24,434 nucleotides of DNA from an uncultured Collinsella sp. (GCA_900543945.1 UQTN01000017.1:1-24434), one strand, 5' to 3'; positions 8,523 through 16,453 are shown, numbered from the stretch's first letter. A program made the numbers and translations. Notes: a model not told the origin generated them from the letters alone.

Positions 8523-10469
8523 GTGCGCGTGGCCGGTCACGACAACATTCCAACGCTTGCCGAGCAGGTTTCGCGCGTTCCCACGCAGCCCGGCTGCTAC
8601 CTTTGGAAAGACGCCAAGGGCGATGTCATCTACGTGGGCAAGGCGAAAAACCTGCGCGCCCGTATGCGTCAGTACGTGACGCTGCAGGACGAGCGCCAGA
8701 AGATCCCGCTGATGATGCAGCTGGTGGCGAGCTTTGACTATATCGTGGTGGAGACCGAGCACGAGGCGTTGGTGCTCGAGCGCAATTTGATTGGTCAGTA
8801 CCATCCGTACTTTAACGTCGACCTCAAGGATGACAAGAGCTACCCCTTTATCGCCATTACAAAGGGCGACCTGTATCCCGCTATCAAATACACGCGTGAG
8901 CGTCATAAGCCGGGAACGCGCTATTTTGGACCTTATACCGATAGCCGCGCGGCACGTGAGACGATAGATACGCTGCGCAAGGTTATCCCCATCTGCTCCG
9001 CATCCTGTGCGGAGTGGCGTCGTTGTCGCCGTATCGTCGAGTCCCACAAGGGCGAGGAAGACATCGTCAATATGATTTGCGCGCAAAACGGGCGCCCCTG
9101 CTTTGACTACCATGTCGGGCGCGGCCCGGGTGCGTGTGTCGGCGTGATTTCCCCGGCAGACTATGCCAAGAACGTCAAGCGTGTCGAGCGCTTTTTGTCG
9201 GGCCATCGCAAGGATGTCGTCGATGAGCTGACCTCCGAGATGACGGATGCCGCTGAGGCGCTCGACTTTGAGCGCGCGGCACGCGTCAAACGTCGTTTGG
9301 AGGTCATCAGGGGTCTGGACGATCGTCAGCAAGTCGTTTTTCCCTCCAGTGTCGATATAGATGTCATCGGTTTCTATCGCGAGGAGACCATCTCCGCCGC
9401 TTGCGTCTTCGTCGTTCGCGAGGGCCGAACAGTTCGCACCTGCGAGTTCATTCTCGACAAGGGTCTTGATGTTGACGAGGAAGAGCTCCAGTCGGGCTTT
9501 CTTAAGCGCTATTACGACGAGACGGCTGATATTCCAGCTGAGGTCAACCTTTCCGTCGAGCTTGAGGATGCGGAAGCGCTGGGGGAGTGGCTTGCGGGCA
9601 AGCGTGAGCGTTCCTGCCATCTCCATAGGCCGCAGCGTGGCGAAAAGCACCGTCTGCTCGATATGGCATCCAAAAATGCGCGCCATGCCCTCATGCGCTA
9701 CATGATGCGAACGGGGTACGCTGACGACCGCACCAATCAAGCGCTCCTGGAGCTCGAAAGTGCGTTGGCGCTGCCATCGCCGCCGTTGCGTATCGAGTGC
9801 TTCGATATCTCTACACTGCATGGCACCTTTACGGTCGCCTCGATGGTGGTGTTTACCAACGGGCGCGCCGACAAGAGTCAGTATCGTCGTTTTAAAATTC
9901 AGGCCGAATTGGACGAGGCAAACGACTTCGTGTCGATGTCCGAGGTTTTGGGACGACGTTATGCTCCCGAGCGCATGGCCGACGAGCGCTTTGGCTCGCG
10001 CCCCGATTTGCTCGTTGTCGATGGCGGTAAGCCGCAATTGACCGCTGCGATCAAGCAACTTGAGGCTCTTGGGCTCGATATACCAGTTTGTGGCTTGGCA
10101 AAGGCCGATGAGGAGGTTTTCGTGCCTTGGGACGAGACTCCCGTCGTGCTGCCGACCGGGTCCGCGTCGCTCTATCTAATTAAACAGGTGCGCGATGAAT
10201 CGCACCGTTTTGCCATCACGTTCCATCGCGAATTGCGCGATAAAGCCATGACGGTTTCGGTACTCGATGACGTTCCAGGCGTGGGACCCACCAGAAAACG
10301 TGCCCTTATGCGCCATTTTGGCTCGATGAAGCGTTTGCGCGCGGCGAGCGAGCAAGAGATCGCGGAAGTTCGAGGCATTCCTGCCGATGTCGCCAAAGCG
10401 GTTCACGAGGCGCTCGTTGCATGGAATGCCGAGCGCGCCGAGGCGGCGGCAAAGCAATCCGAAAACTAA
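8523..10469 (+). CDS. uvrC: Excinuclease ABC subunit C (UvrC)
   Basis: A 648-aa dual-incision nuclease of nucleotide excision repair. Domain order is the usual one: GIY-YIG nuclease (GCYLWKD, VIYVGKAKNLRARMRQY, residues ~24-52), a Cys-rich segment (158-205), a UVR/UvrB-binding motif (LTSEMTDAAEALDFERAARVKRRL, ~237-260), an RNase H-like domain starting near IECFDIS with LLVVDGGKPQ, and a C-terminal helix-hairpin-helix pair (VPGVGPTRKRALMRHFGS). GTG at 8523 directly abuts the murJ stop; a second GTG at 8529 is also possible because AGTAGGTG lies just before it. The iron-sulfur ligand pattern is unusual: RPC at 193 and C205 are present, but the Cys expected at 201 is Gly, and four extra Cys lie at 158, 162, 168 and 186 in an insertion. 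Confidence 0.97.
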   Translation: MRVAGHDNIPTLAEQVSRVPTQPGCYLWKDAKGDVIYVGKAKNLRARMRQYVTLQDERQKIPLMMQLVASFDYIVVETEHEALVLERNLIGQYHPYFNVDLKDDKSYPFIAITKGDLYPAIKYTRERHKPGTRYFGPYTDSRAARETIDTLRKVIPICSASCAEWRRCRRIVESHKGEEDIVNMICAQNGRPCFDYHVGRGPGACVGVISPADYAKNVKRVERFLSGHRKDVVDELTSEMTDAAEALDFERAARVKRRLEVIRGLDDRQQVVFPSSVDIDVIGFYREETISAACVFVVREGRTVRTCEFILDKGLDVDEEELQSGFLKRYYDETADIPAEVNLSVELEDAEALGEWLAGKRERSCHLHRPQRGEKHRLLDMASKNARHALMRYMMRTGYADDRTNQALLELESALALPSPPLRIECFDISTLHGTFTVASMVVFTNGRADKSQYRRFKIQAELDEANDFVSMSEVLGRRYAPERMADERFGSRPDLLVVDGGKPQLTAAIKQLEALGLDIPVCGLAKADEEVFVPWDETPVVLPTGSASLYLIKQVRDESHRFAITFHRELRDKAMTVSVLDDVPGVGPTRKRALMRHFGSMKRLRAASEQEIAEVRGIPADVAKAVHEALVAWNAERAEAAAKQSEN

Positions 10470-10593
10470 ACACGCCTCTAAACAACTGATATACATGATT
10501 GCGTGATTTTCAATCATTTATTTCACGGCGATTACCAGCCGATTTCGGGTTTAATTGACGCTAAAACGTTTGACTAGCCATGGTGAACAACCC

Positions 10594-10602
10594 TGCTATC
10601 CT
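10594..10602 (+). promoter_or_regulatory. Extended -10 promoter element (distal)
   Basis: TGCTATCCT has the TGn extension plus a TATCCT hexamer. AACCC (10589-10593) and GGGTT (10605-10609) flank it as short inverted arms. A TTGACT at 10570-10575 is 21 bp away, too far for a normal -35. A transcript from here would carry a leader of about 225 nt containing the nested repeats. Confidence 0.4.
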
Positions 10603-10634
10603 GCGGGTTGACGAAGACTGATATCTCACCTCGT

Positions 10635-10715
10635 CGATACATACTGTCTGGCGAATCGTTTGTCAATGAATTCGGTGAACGGTAGCAAATACCGTTCAAG
10701 CGTATGTATGTATCG
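10635..10715 (+). repeat. Nested inverted repeats in the transporter leader
   Basis: The inner palindrome is TGAACGGTA (10676-10684), 5-nt spacer GCAAA, TACCGTTCA (10690-10698), with 9-bp perfect arms. The outer arms CGATACATAC (10635-10644) and GTATGTATCG (10706-10715) are also a perfect 10-bp match. The inner pair has the form of an operator; both together could fold as one RNA leader structure. No cognate regulator is encoded in the window. Confidence 0.7.
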
Positions 10716-10737
10716 GTCGCCGAGCGCGGCACCTCAG

Positions 10738-10765
10738 TTGGGTTCGTCGGTAGGTAAGGTATATA
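10738..10765 (+). promoter_or_regulatory. Candidate proximal promoter for the transporter operon
   Basis: -35-like TTGGGT (10738-10743), 16-bp spacer, -10 TATATA (10760-10765). It would give a leader of about 60 nt before the ATG at 10835 and place the nested repeats upstream of the promoter as an operator region. Confidence 0.4.
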
Positions 10766-10834
10766 TCGTCCGCAAGTTGCGCGGGGGCACGTCTAGGCGC
10801 TCCCGGGTAAGATTCTCTATTGATAGGAGAAGAC

Positions 10835-12448
10835 ATGGCCATCATCAACAAGGGTATGTCCAGGCGTTCGTTCCTCGGCCTCACCGGCAGCGTCGCTGCT
10901 GTCGCAGGGCTTGGTCTCACCGGCTGCGGTGGCAGCTCTAGCGACGAGGGTTCCGCTTCCGGTTCCACCGATTCCGCCAACCGTGGCGGCGGCGTGATCA
11001 CCGCTGGTTCCGCTTACGCTCCGTCCAGCTTCGATCCCGCCAGCACCGGCTCCGCTGTGGGCCTGGGTGCTAACTGGCACGTCGTCGAGGGCCTCTACGG
11101 CATCGATTACCACGACTACAGCACCTTCAAAGAGCTCGCCACCGACGATCCCAAGTCTGTGGACGACACCACTTTCGAGGTCACCATCCGCAAGGGCGCC
11201 AAGTTCTCCGATGGCACCGAGGTCACCGCTGACGATGTCGTTGCCTCCTACACCGCTTGCGCCGCTTCCGCTACCTATGCTCCGTTCTTCCAGCCCTTCG
11301 AGTCCATCGAGGCCAAGGACGCCAGCACCGTGACGGTCAAGACCAAGGTCCCCAACTTCTCCCTGCTCAAGGATCGTCTGGCCATCGTCCGCGTTACCCC
11401 GGCCACCCAGACCGAGGAGGATCGCGCCAAGCAGCCGATCGGCTCCGGCCCCTGGATGTACGACTCTATCTCCGATACCGAGATCACCCTGGTTCCCAAC
11501 CCCGAGTACAACGGTGAGTATGCTGCCGAGGATAAGAAGATCCAGTACAGCATCCTGACCGACCCCACCGCTCGCGTTACCGCTCAGCAGGAGGGCTCCA
11601 CGCTCGTTATGGAGCTCGTTACCGCTGACGCCGTCGACCAGCTCGAGAGCGCCGGCTGCAAGATTGATAACGTTCAGGGTTTCGGCACCCGCTTCATCAT
11701 GTTCAACGTCGCCAAGGAGCCTTGGAACAACGTCAAGGTCCGTCAGGCTGTCATGTATGCGCTCGACACCGAGAAGATGGTCAGCAACACCTTCGCCGGC
11801 CTTGCCACCGCTGCCAGCTGTTACCTGCCCAAGAGCTTCACCAACTATCATGAGGCTTCCACGGTGTACAAGACCGACGCCAAGAAGGCTAAGAAGCTCA
11901 TCGAGGAGTCTGGCATCACCCCGGGTGCCATCACCCTGCGCACCACCGACAACGAGCAGATTAAGGGCATGGCCGCCCAGGTCAAGAATGACCTCGACGC
12001 TCTCGGCTTCGATGTGACCATCCAGACCGATACCTCGCCGGCCACCTACGCTGCCATCGACGGCGGCGAGGCCTACGATATCCTCCTTGCCCCTGGCGAT
12101 CCTTCCTGCTTCGGCGCCGACCCCGACCTGCTGCTCAACTGGTGGTACGGCGACAACGTCTGGATGCAGACCCGTTGCCCGTGGAAGGAGTCCGCTGAGT
12201 GGCAGAAGCTCCACGGTCTCATGGACGAGGCTCTTGCCGCCGAGGGCGATGAGCAGCAGAAGAAGTGGAACGAGTGCTTCGACATCATTGCCGACAACGC
12301 CGTTCTGTACCCCGTTGTCCACGTCAAGACCGTCTCCGCTTCCTGGGACGATCCGTCCACTGCGCCCAACGGCGAGGCCCTCGATGGCTTCAAGGGCATC
12401 GGCACGACGAGCATGTCCTTCAGGGGCGTTGCGACCGTCAAGGCGTAA
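10835..12448 (+). CDS. Family 5 (peptide/nickel type) solute-binding lipoprotein, probable sialic acid binder (SiaE-like)
   Basis: A 537-aa extracellular substrate-binding protein of the SBP_bac_5 family. The signal peptide combines a twin-arginine motif (SRRSFLGLTG, residues 9-18) with a lipobox LTGC (Cys31), so it is probably Tat-exported and lipid-anchored. A Ser/Gly/Asp-rich tether follows, then the family core with VEGLYGIDY, KFSDGTEVTADDVVASY and the C-terminal lobe. The start at 10835 has GGAG 6 nt upstream; a TTG five codons earlier is rejected. The family is usually called oligopeptide-binding, but this gene heads an operon whose later genes are nanA, nanK and nanE, and Corynebacterium SiaE is from the same family, so sialic acid is the preferred substrate inference. 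Codon use is strongly biased (nearly all AAG, GAG and NNC), as expected of an abundant protein. Confidence 0.88.
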   Translation: MAIINKGMSRRSFLGLTGSVAAVAGLGLTGCGGSSSDEGSASGSTDSANRGGGVITAGSAYAPSSFDPASTGSAVGLGANWHVVEGLYGIDYHDYSTFKELATDDPKSVDDTTFEVTIRKGAKFSDGTEVTADDVVASYTACAASATYAPFFQPFESIEAKDASTVTVKTKVPNFSLLKDRLAIVRVTPATQTEEDRAKQPIGSGPWMYDSISDTEITLVPNPEYNGEYAAEDKKIQYSILTDPTARVTAQQEGSTLVMELVTADAVDQLESAGCKIDNVQGFGTRFIMFNVAKEPWNNVKVRQAVMYALDTEKMVSNTFAGLATAASCYLPKSFTNYHEASTVYKTDAKKAKKLIEESGITPGAITLRTTDNEQIKGMAAQVKNDLDALGFDVTIQTDTSPATYAAIDGGEAYDILLAPGDPSCFGADPDLLLNWWYGDNVWMQTRCPWKESAEWQKLHGLMDEALAAEGDEQQKKWNECFDIIADNAVLYPVVHVKTVSASWDDPSTAPNGEALDGFKGIGTTSMSFRGVATVKA

Positions 12449-12544
12449 GACTCGCTTGAGTCTGTATGCAGGATGTCGGTCGTTGGGACCGTATCCTCAT
12501 AGTTGAAACAAAGACCCGGGCGACCTCGATGTCGCTCGGGTCTT
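12448..12544 (+). ncRNA. Three consecutive intercistronic stem-loops between binding protein and permease
   Basis: Hairpin 1: AGACTC (12448-12453) with GAGTCT (12458-12463), overlapping the stop codon. Hairpin 2: TATG and AGGAT (12465-12474) with ATCCT and CATA (12493-12501), enclosing CGGTC/GACCG (12477-12481, 12487-12491). Hairpin 3: 14 bp with one G-U pair (12511-12524, 12531-12544) and a 6-nt loop. None has a U-tract. Tandem hairpins here fit a partial terminator or a 3' stabiliser that keeps binding protein in excess over permease. Confidence 0.6.
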
Positions 12545-12605
12545 GTAATGAGTATCCGTACTCATATACCAGTTGGTCCTACCGACAAAAGAAAGGGGAG
12601 AGAAC

Positions 12606-13562
12606 GTGAACAACTTGCTACGTTTGATTGGAAGGCGTCTTGTGGCGCTGCCGATCATGGCATTGGGCGTCACCGTCCTGGTGTTCTTCCTTATGTCGTT
12701 CTCCAAGACCGACCCCGCCTACACGGCGTTGGGTGACGGTGCCTCGCCCGAGGCGGTTGCCGAGTACCATGAGAAGTATGGTCTGGACGACCCCTGGCCT
12801 GTGCGCTACGTGCGCTATATGGGCGATTTGATCCATGGTGACATGGGCACCTATGGTGCTGCTCGCAACTCCGTTGCCAAGCGCATCTCCACGGCCCTGC
12901 CCGTCACGATGCAGCTGACCTTCATCGGCCTTGCCATCGGTGCGGTCGTTTCGTTTTTACTCGGCGTCATCGCGGCACTGTATCGCGACAAATGGCCGGA
13001 CCAAGTGATCCGCGTCTTTTCCATCGCCGGCTTGGCAACCCCGTCGTTCTGGCTTGCCGTTCTGTTGATCCTGCTGTTCTCTTCCTACCTTAAGGTGCTT
13101 CCGGCATCGGGTGCTCTGCCTCACTTCACCACGAATCCGGCTGGCTATCTGGGACGTATGATCATGCCCGCTATCGCCTTGGCATTTCCGCTGACGGGCC
13201 AGATGACTCGTATCGTGCGTACCGCCATGGTCGAGGAGCTCGATAAGGATTATGTCCGTATGGCTCGCGGCGCCGGCGTTCCCGAGAAGGTCGTCGTCGG
13301 CATCAACGTTCTTCGCAATGCGCTGATCACCCCGGTCACCACCCTCGGTCTTAAGATCGGTTACCTCATGGGCGGCGCCGTCGTCATCGAGGTTATCTTC
13401 AACCTCCCCGGCATGGGCACCGCGATTCTGCAGGGCGTTCAGGGCAACGAGGCGAACCTGGTTCAGGGCGTCGTTATCGTCGTTGCTCTTGCCTTCATCA
13501 TCATCAACATCGTGGTTGACATGCTCTACCTGCTCATCAACCCGCGCATCAGGACGGTGTAG
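12606..13562 (+). CDS. ABC transporter permease, DppB/OppB family (SiaF-like)
   Basis: A 318-aa inner-membrane permease of the BPD_transp_1 family, with the usual six segments. The N-terminal helix (RRLVALPIMALGVTVLVFFLMSF) and the family hallmark DPAYTALGDGASPEAVAEYHEKYGLDDPWPVRY are clear, and the cytoplasmic EAA-type loop reads EELDKDYVRMARGAGVPEKVVVGINVLRNAL. The C-terminus (INIVVDMLYLLINPRIR) is typical. The start is GTG at 12606, decided by GGGGAG 6 nt upstream; the frame reaches back to 12573 without a better site. It would pair with the permease half of the next protein, whose ATG lies 3 nt after this stop. Substrate is inferred only from the operon (sialic acid preferred over peptides). 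Confidence 0.9.
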   Translation: MNNLLRLIGRRLVALPIMALGVTVLVFFLMSFSKTDPAYTALGDGASPEAVAEYHEKYGLDDPWPVRYVRYMGDLIHGDMGTYGAARNSVAKRISTALPVTMQLTFIGLAIGAVVSFLLGVIAALYRDKWPDQVIRVFSIAGLATPSFWLAVLLILLFSSYLKVLPASGALPHFTTNPAGYLGRMIMPAIALAFPLTGQMTRIVRTAMVEELDKDYVRMARGAGVPEKVVVGINVLRNALITPVTTLGLKIGYLMGGAVVIEVIFNLPGMGTAILQGVQGNEANLVQGVVIVVALAFIIINIVVDMLYLLINPRIRTV

Positions 13563-13565
13563 ATT

Positions 13566-15581
13566 ATGGTAAAGATTCGAGAGAAGCAAACCGAGCAGCT
13601 CGAGAAGGCTGCCTCCAAGGGGCTCAAGCTCGGTGGCTGGAAGAAGATGACGCTGTCTTCTAAGATTGCCGCCGTCGTGTTGGTGCTGGTCGCCCTGACT
13701 GCGATTCTGGCGCCCCTTCTTGCCCCCTATAGCCCGGTCGAGATTTTTACGGCTCGCCAGGCTCCCGGCAACGGATTTATCTTCGGTACCGACGATAAGG
13801 GTCGCGACATTCTGTCGCGCATGCTCTACGGTGGTCGTTACTCGCTGATTATCGGCTTTGGCGCCACTGCCATGGCTCTGGTCTGCGGCTCGGTCGTGGG
13901 CGCCCTTGCAGCGGTTTCGCGCAAGGCCGTCTCCGAGACGATCATGCGTATCTTGGACATCATCATGTCCATCCCGGGCATCGCCCTCGCGGCCGTCTTC
14001 GTCTCCATCCTGGGCAACTCCGTGCCGTCGATCATCTTCGCCATCGGCTTTATGTACACTCCGCAGATTGCCCGTATCGTGCGCGCCAACATCGTGTCCG
14101 AGTACGGCGAGGACTATGTCCGCGCGGTCATCGTTTCCGGCGCCAAGGCTCCGTGGATTTTAATCAAGCATGTTCTGCGTAACTGCATCGCCCCGATCAT
14201 GGTCTTCACCGTTACCCTAGTCGCCGACGCCATCATCTTCGAGGCTTCGCTGACCTTCATCGGCGCTGGTATCCAGGAGCCCACCGCTACCTGGGGCAAC
14301 ATCCTCGCCGACGCCCGCGGCGGCGTGCTCGCCGGCCGTTGGTGGCAGGCGTTGTTCCCGGGCCTGGCCATCATGATCACCTGCCTGGCGCTCAACATCC
14401 TCTCCGAGGGCATTACCGACGCCATGGCCGCTGCTCCCTCCGCCGCCCTGGATCCGACCGATTCCTCCAAGCGCCGCGAGGCCGACCTGCTGGTCTCCGA
14501 CCCCGTTCGCGCCTACAAGGAGCAGGCCCAGTCCCTCTCCGCTCGCCTTGGCGCCCTGCGCGATGTCGAGCTCAAGCGTGACGATCGCCATGTGCCCGAC
14601 GAGTCTGTCGAACCGATTCTCTCGGTCCGTGACTTCTGCATTCAGTTTGAGCATCACGGTGATATCAACGTCGTCGACCATGTCAACTTTGACGTCCGTC
14701 CTGGTCAGACCATGGGCCTGGTGGGCGAGTCCGGTTGCGGTAAGTCCATCACCACGCTGGCCATCATGGGCCTGACCGACGACGATGAGCACCTTTCCGG
14801 CGAGGTCCTCTGGGAGGGCCGCGACCTGCTCAAGATGAGTAAGAAGGAGTGGTTCGGCCTGCGCGGTACCGATATCGCTATGGTCTATCAGGACGCCCTG
14901 TCCTCGCTCAATCCCTCCATGCTCATCTCTGCCCAGATGAAGCAGCTCACCAAGCGTGGCGGCACCCGTAGCGCCGAGGAGCTCCTGGAGCTCGTGGGCC
15001 TCGACCCCAAGCGTACGCTCGAGAGCTATCCGCACGAGCTTTCCGGTGGTCAGCGTCAGCGCGTTCTGATTGCTATGGCCCTTACCCGCGACCCCAAGCT
15101 GGTCATCTGCGACGAGCCCACGACCGCCCTGGACGTTACCGTCCAGAAGCAGGTCATCAAGCTGCTCAACGACCTTCAGGCCAAGCTCGGCTTTGCCATG
15201 ATCTTCGTCTCGCATGACCTGGCGCTGGTCGCCGAGGTCGCCCATAACATCACGGTGATGTACGCCGGTCAGGTTATCGAGCAGGCGCCCACCAAGGAGC
15301 TGCTCACCAACCCGATCCACGAGTACACCCGCGGTCTTCTGGGTTCCGTCCTGTCCATCGAGAGCGGTTCGGGCCGCCTGCACCAGGTGCCCGGCGCCGT
15401 TCCGAGCCCGCGCGATTTCCCCAAGGGCGATCGCTTCGCGCCCCGCTCGAGCCATCCGCGTATTGGCCTGGACACCCGTCCGGTCTTCAAGCGCGTGCCC
15501 GGCACCGAGCATTTCTATTCCGAGCTCCCCGACGAGGTGCTCAAGGCAAATGGTTTGACCCCTCACGCGGAGGTGATGTAG
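13566..15581 (+). CDS. Fused ABC permease-ATPase (DppC + DppD; SiaG-like)
   Basis: A 671-aa single polypeptide that joins two normally separate subunits. Residues ~1-300 form a DppC-type permease (FGTDDKGRDILSRMLYGGRYSL, EDYVRAVIVSGAKAPWILIKHVLRNC, ATWGNILADA). A charged linker covers ~300-350. Residues ~351-610 form a DppD-type ATPase with Walker A GESGCGKS (387-394), signature LSGGQRQR (from 492), Walker B ending in DEP (516-518) and H-loop SHD (549-551). The C-terminal tail has the oligopeptide-transporter extension with APRSSHPR. There is no stop codon or frameshift between the halves. The same fusion is known for the Corynebacterium SiaG sialic acid importer subunit, which supports the substrate inference. 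The start follows the previous stop by 3 nt; its own ribosome site is weak, suggesting coupling. Confidence 0.93.
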   Translation: MVKIREKQTEQLEKAASKGLKLGGWKKMTLSSKIAAVVLVLVALTAILAPLLAPYSPVEIFTARQAPGNGFIFGTDDKGRDILSRMLYGGRYSLIIGFGATAMALVCGSVVGALAAVSRKAVSETIMRILDIIMSIPGIALAAVFVSILGNSVPSIIFAIGFMYTPQIARIVRANIVSEYGEDYVRAVIVSGAKAPWILIKHVLRNCIAPIMVFTVTLVADAIIFEASLTFIGAGIQEPTATWGNILADARGGVLAGRWWQALFPGLAIMITCLALNILSEGITDAMAAAPSAALDPTDSSKRREADLLVSDPVRAYKEQAQSLSARLGALRDVELKRDDRHVPDESVEPILSVRDFCIQFEHHGDINVVDHVNFDVRPGQTMGLVGESGCGKSITTLAIMGLTDDDEHLSGEVLWEGRDLLKMSKKEWFGLRGTDIAMVYQDALSSLNPSMLISAQMKQLTKRGGTRSAEELLELVGLDPKRTLESYPHELSGGQRQRVLIAMALTRDPKLVICDEPTTALDVTVQKQVIKLLNDLQAKLGFAMIFVSHDLALVAEVAHNITVMYAGQVIEQAPTKELLTNPIHEYTRGLLGSVLSIESGSGRLHQVPGAVPSPRDFPKGDRFAPRSSHPRIGLDTRPVFKRVPGTEHFYSELPDEVLKANGLTPHAEVM

Positions 15582-16409
15582 ATGAGCGAGACCGCAGTCA
15601 ACGGCGTCGAGCCGATCATCTTCCTTGATGACGTCCACGTCACCTTTAGGACCCGTACCGGCTCGATTCTGCACCCTAACCTGGTTCACGCCGTCCAGGG
15701 TGTAACGATTAGGCTCATGCCCGGTCAGACGATCGGCATCGTCGGCGAGTCCGGTTGCGGTAAGTCCACCACCGCCAACGTCATGTGCGGCCTGCAGGCC
15801 CCCACGAGCGGCAAGGTCTACTTTAAGGGCAAGGACGTTACCAAACGTACCGCCGAGGACCGTCGCCACATGGGTCGCGTCATCTCGGTCGTGTTCCAGA
15901 ACCCGGCCACGGCACTCAACCCCCGCATGGTCGTTCGCGAGCAACTGCTCGACCCCATGCGCGTCCACAACCTGGGTACCGAGGCCGAGCAGGAGAAGCG
16001 CGTCAAGGAGCTCTTGGAGCTCACCGGTCTGCCCAGCTCCGCCGCCGAGGTTCTTCCCGGCCAGCTTTCGGGCGGCCAGCGCCAGCGCGTCGCAATTGCC
16101 CGTGCCCTGTCGCTGAACCCCGATGCCATCATCGCCGACGAGCCAACCTCGGCTCTGGACGTTTCGGTCCGCGCGCAGATTCTGAACCTGCTGACCGACC
16201 TTAAGAAGGAGCTCGGCCTGGCCATGGTGTTCATCAGCCATGACATCCAGACGGTCCGCTATATCTCTGACGACATCATCGTTATGAATGGCGGCAAGAT
16301 CGTCGAGCAGGGCGAGGCCAAGCAGGTCTTCCAGCACCCCCAGGACCCCTACACCAAGATGCTGCTCGGCGCTGCGCCGTCGCTGCTGCATCCCAAGCTC
16401 GGCGAGTAG
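15582..16409 (+). CDS. ABC transporter ATPase, DppF/OppF family (SiaI-like)
   Basis: A 275-aa cytosolic ATPase that would form the second nucleotide-binding site alongside the fused protein before it. Walker A GESGCGKS is at 55-62, signature LSGGQRQR starts at 162, Walker B ends in DEP at 186-188, and the H-loop reads ISHDIQTVRYISDD. The ATG at 15582 abuts the previous stop and is preceded by a near-perfect GGAGGTGAT ribosome binding site, so it is part of the same operon. It is shorter than many OppF proteins (~320 aa) because it ends soon after the PYTKMLLGAAPS region, without the extended C-terminal motif. Operon position, not its own sequence, indicates sialic acid as the cargo. Confidence 0.92.
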   Translation: MSETAVNGVEPIIFLDDVHVTFRTRTGSILHPNLVHAVQGVTIRLMPGQTIGIVGESGCGKSTTANVMCGLQAPTSGKVYFKGKDVTKRTAEDRRHMGRVISVVFQNPATALNPRMVVREQLLDPMRVHNLGTEAEQEKRVKELLELTGLPSSAAEVLPGQLSGGQRQRVAIARALSLNPDAIIADEPTSALDVSVRAQILNLLTDLKKELGLAMVFISHDIQTVRYISDDIIVMNGGKIVEQGEAKQVFQHPQDPYTKMLLGAAPSLLHPKLGE

Positions 16410-16425
16410 CCTCGCTTTCCCTCCC

Positions 16426-16453
16426 GTGCGCCCGGTTCCCTTGCCGGGCGCAC
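16426..16453 (+). terminator. Stem-loop after the transporter ATPase gene
   Basis: GTGCGCCCGG (16426-16435) and CCGGGCGCAC (16444-16453) form a perfect 10-bp GC-rich stem with an 8-nt loop, 17 nt after the stop. CTCCGTTGCG follows, so there is no U-tract. It may cause partial termination or protect the transporter mRNA while allowing read-through into the esterase genes. Confidence 0.55.

Larger units (their letters stand above)
10470..10834 (+). promoter_or_regulatory. 365-base control region upstream of the sialic acid module
   Basis: No gene is evident. In order it holds a weak AT-rich hairpin after uvrC (ATGATTG 10495-10501 with CAATCAT 10511-10517, then TTATTT); a palindromic TAAAACGTTTGA (10562-10573); an extended -10 TGCTATCCT (10594-10602) flanked by AACCC and GGGTT; nested inverted repeats (10635-10715); a second promoter candidate TTGGGT - 16 bp - TATATA (10738-10765); and the ribosome binding site GGAG for the binding-protein gene. 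Several layers of control are likely, but their order of use is inference. Confidence 0.6.

Noticed and set aside
7233..10058. A 941-codon open frame on the minus strand opposite murJ and uvrC
   Set aside because: It is antisense to two well supported genes, has low-complexity Arg/His/Asp/Gly-rich composition and matches no family. It is the usual mirror frame of GC-rich coding DNA.
10817..12322. A 501-codon open frame opposite the binding-protein gene
   Set aside because: Gly/Val/Asp-rich mirror frame produced by strong codon bias of the real gene.
13830..14720. The permease-ATPase fusion as an assembly or frameshift artefact
   Set aside because: The frame is continuous, the linker has normal codon use for the operon, and the same fusion is known in actinobacterial Sia transporters.
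10835..16409. Annotation of the ABC transporter as an oligopeptide or nickel importer
   Set aside because: The family match is real, but the operon context and the fused permease-ATPase favour sialic acid; peptide uptake is kept only as the alternative.
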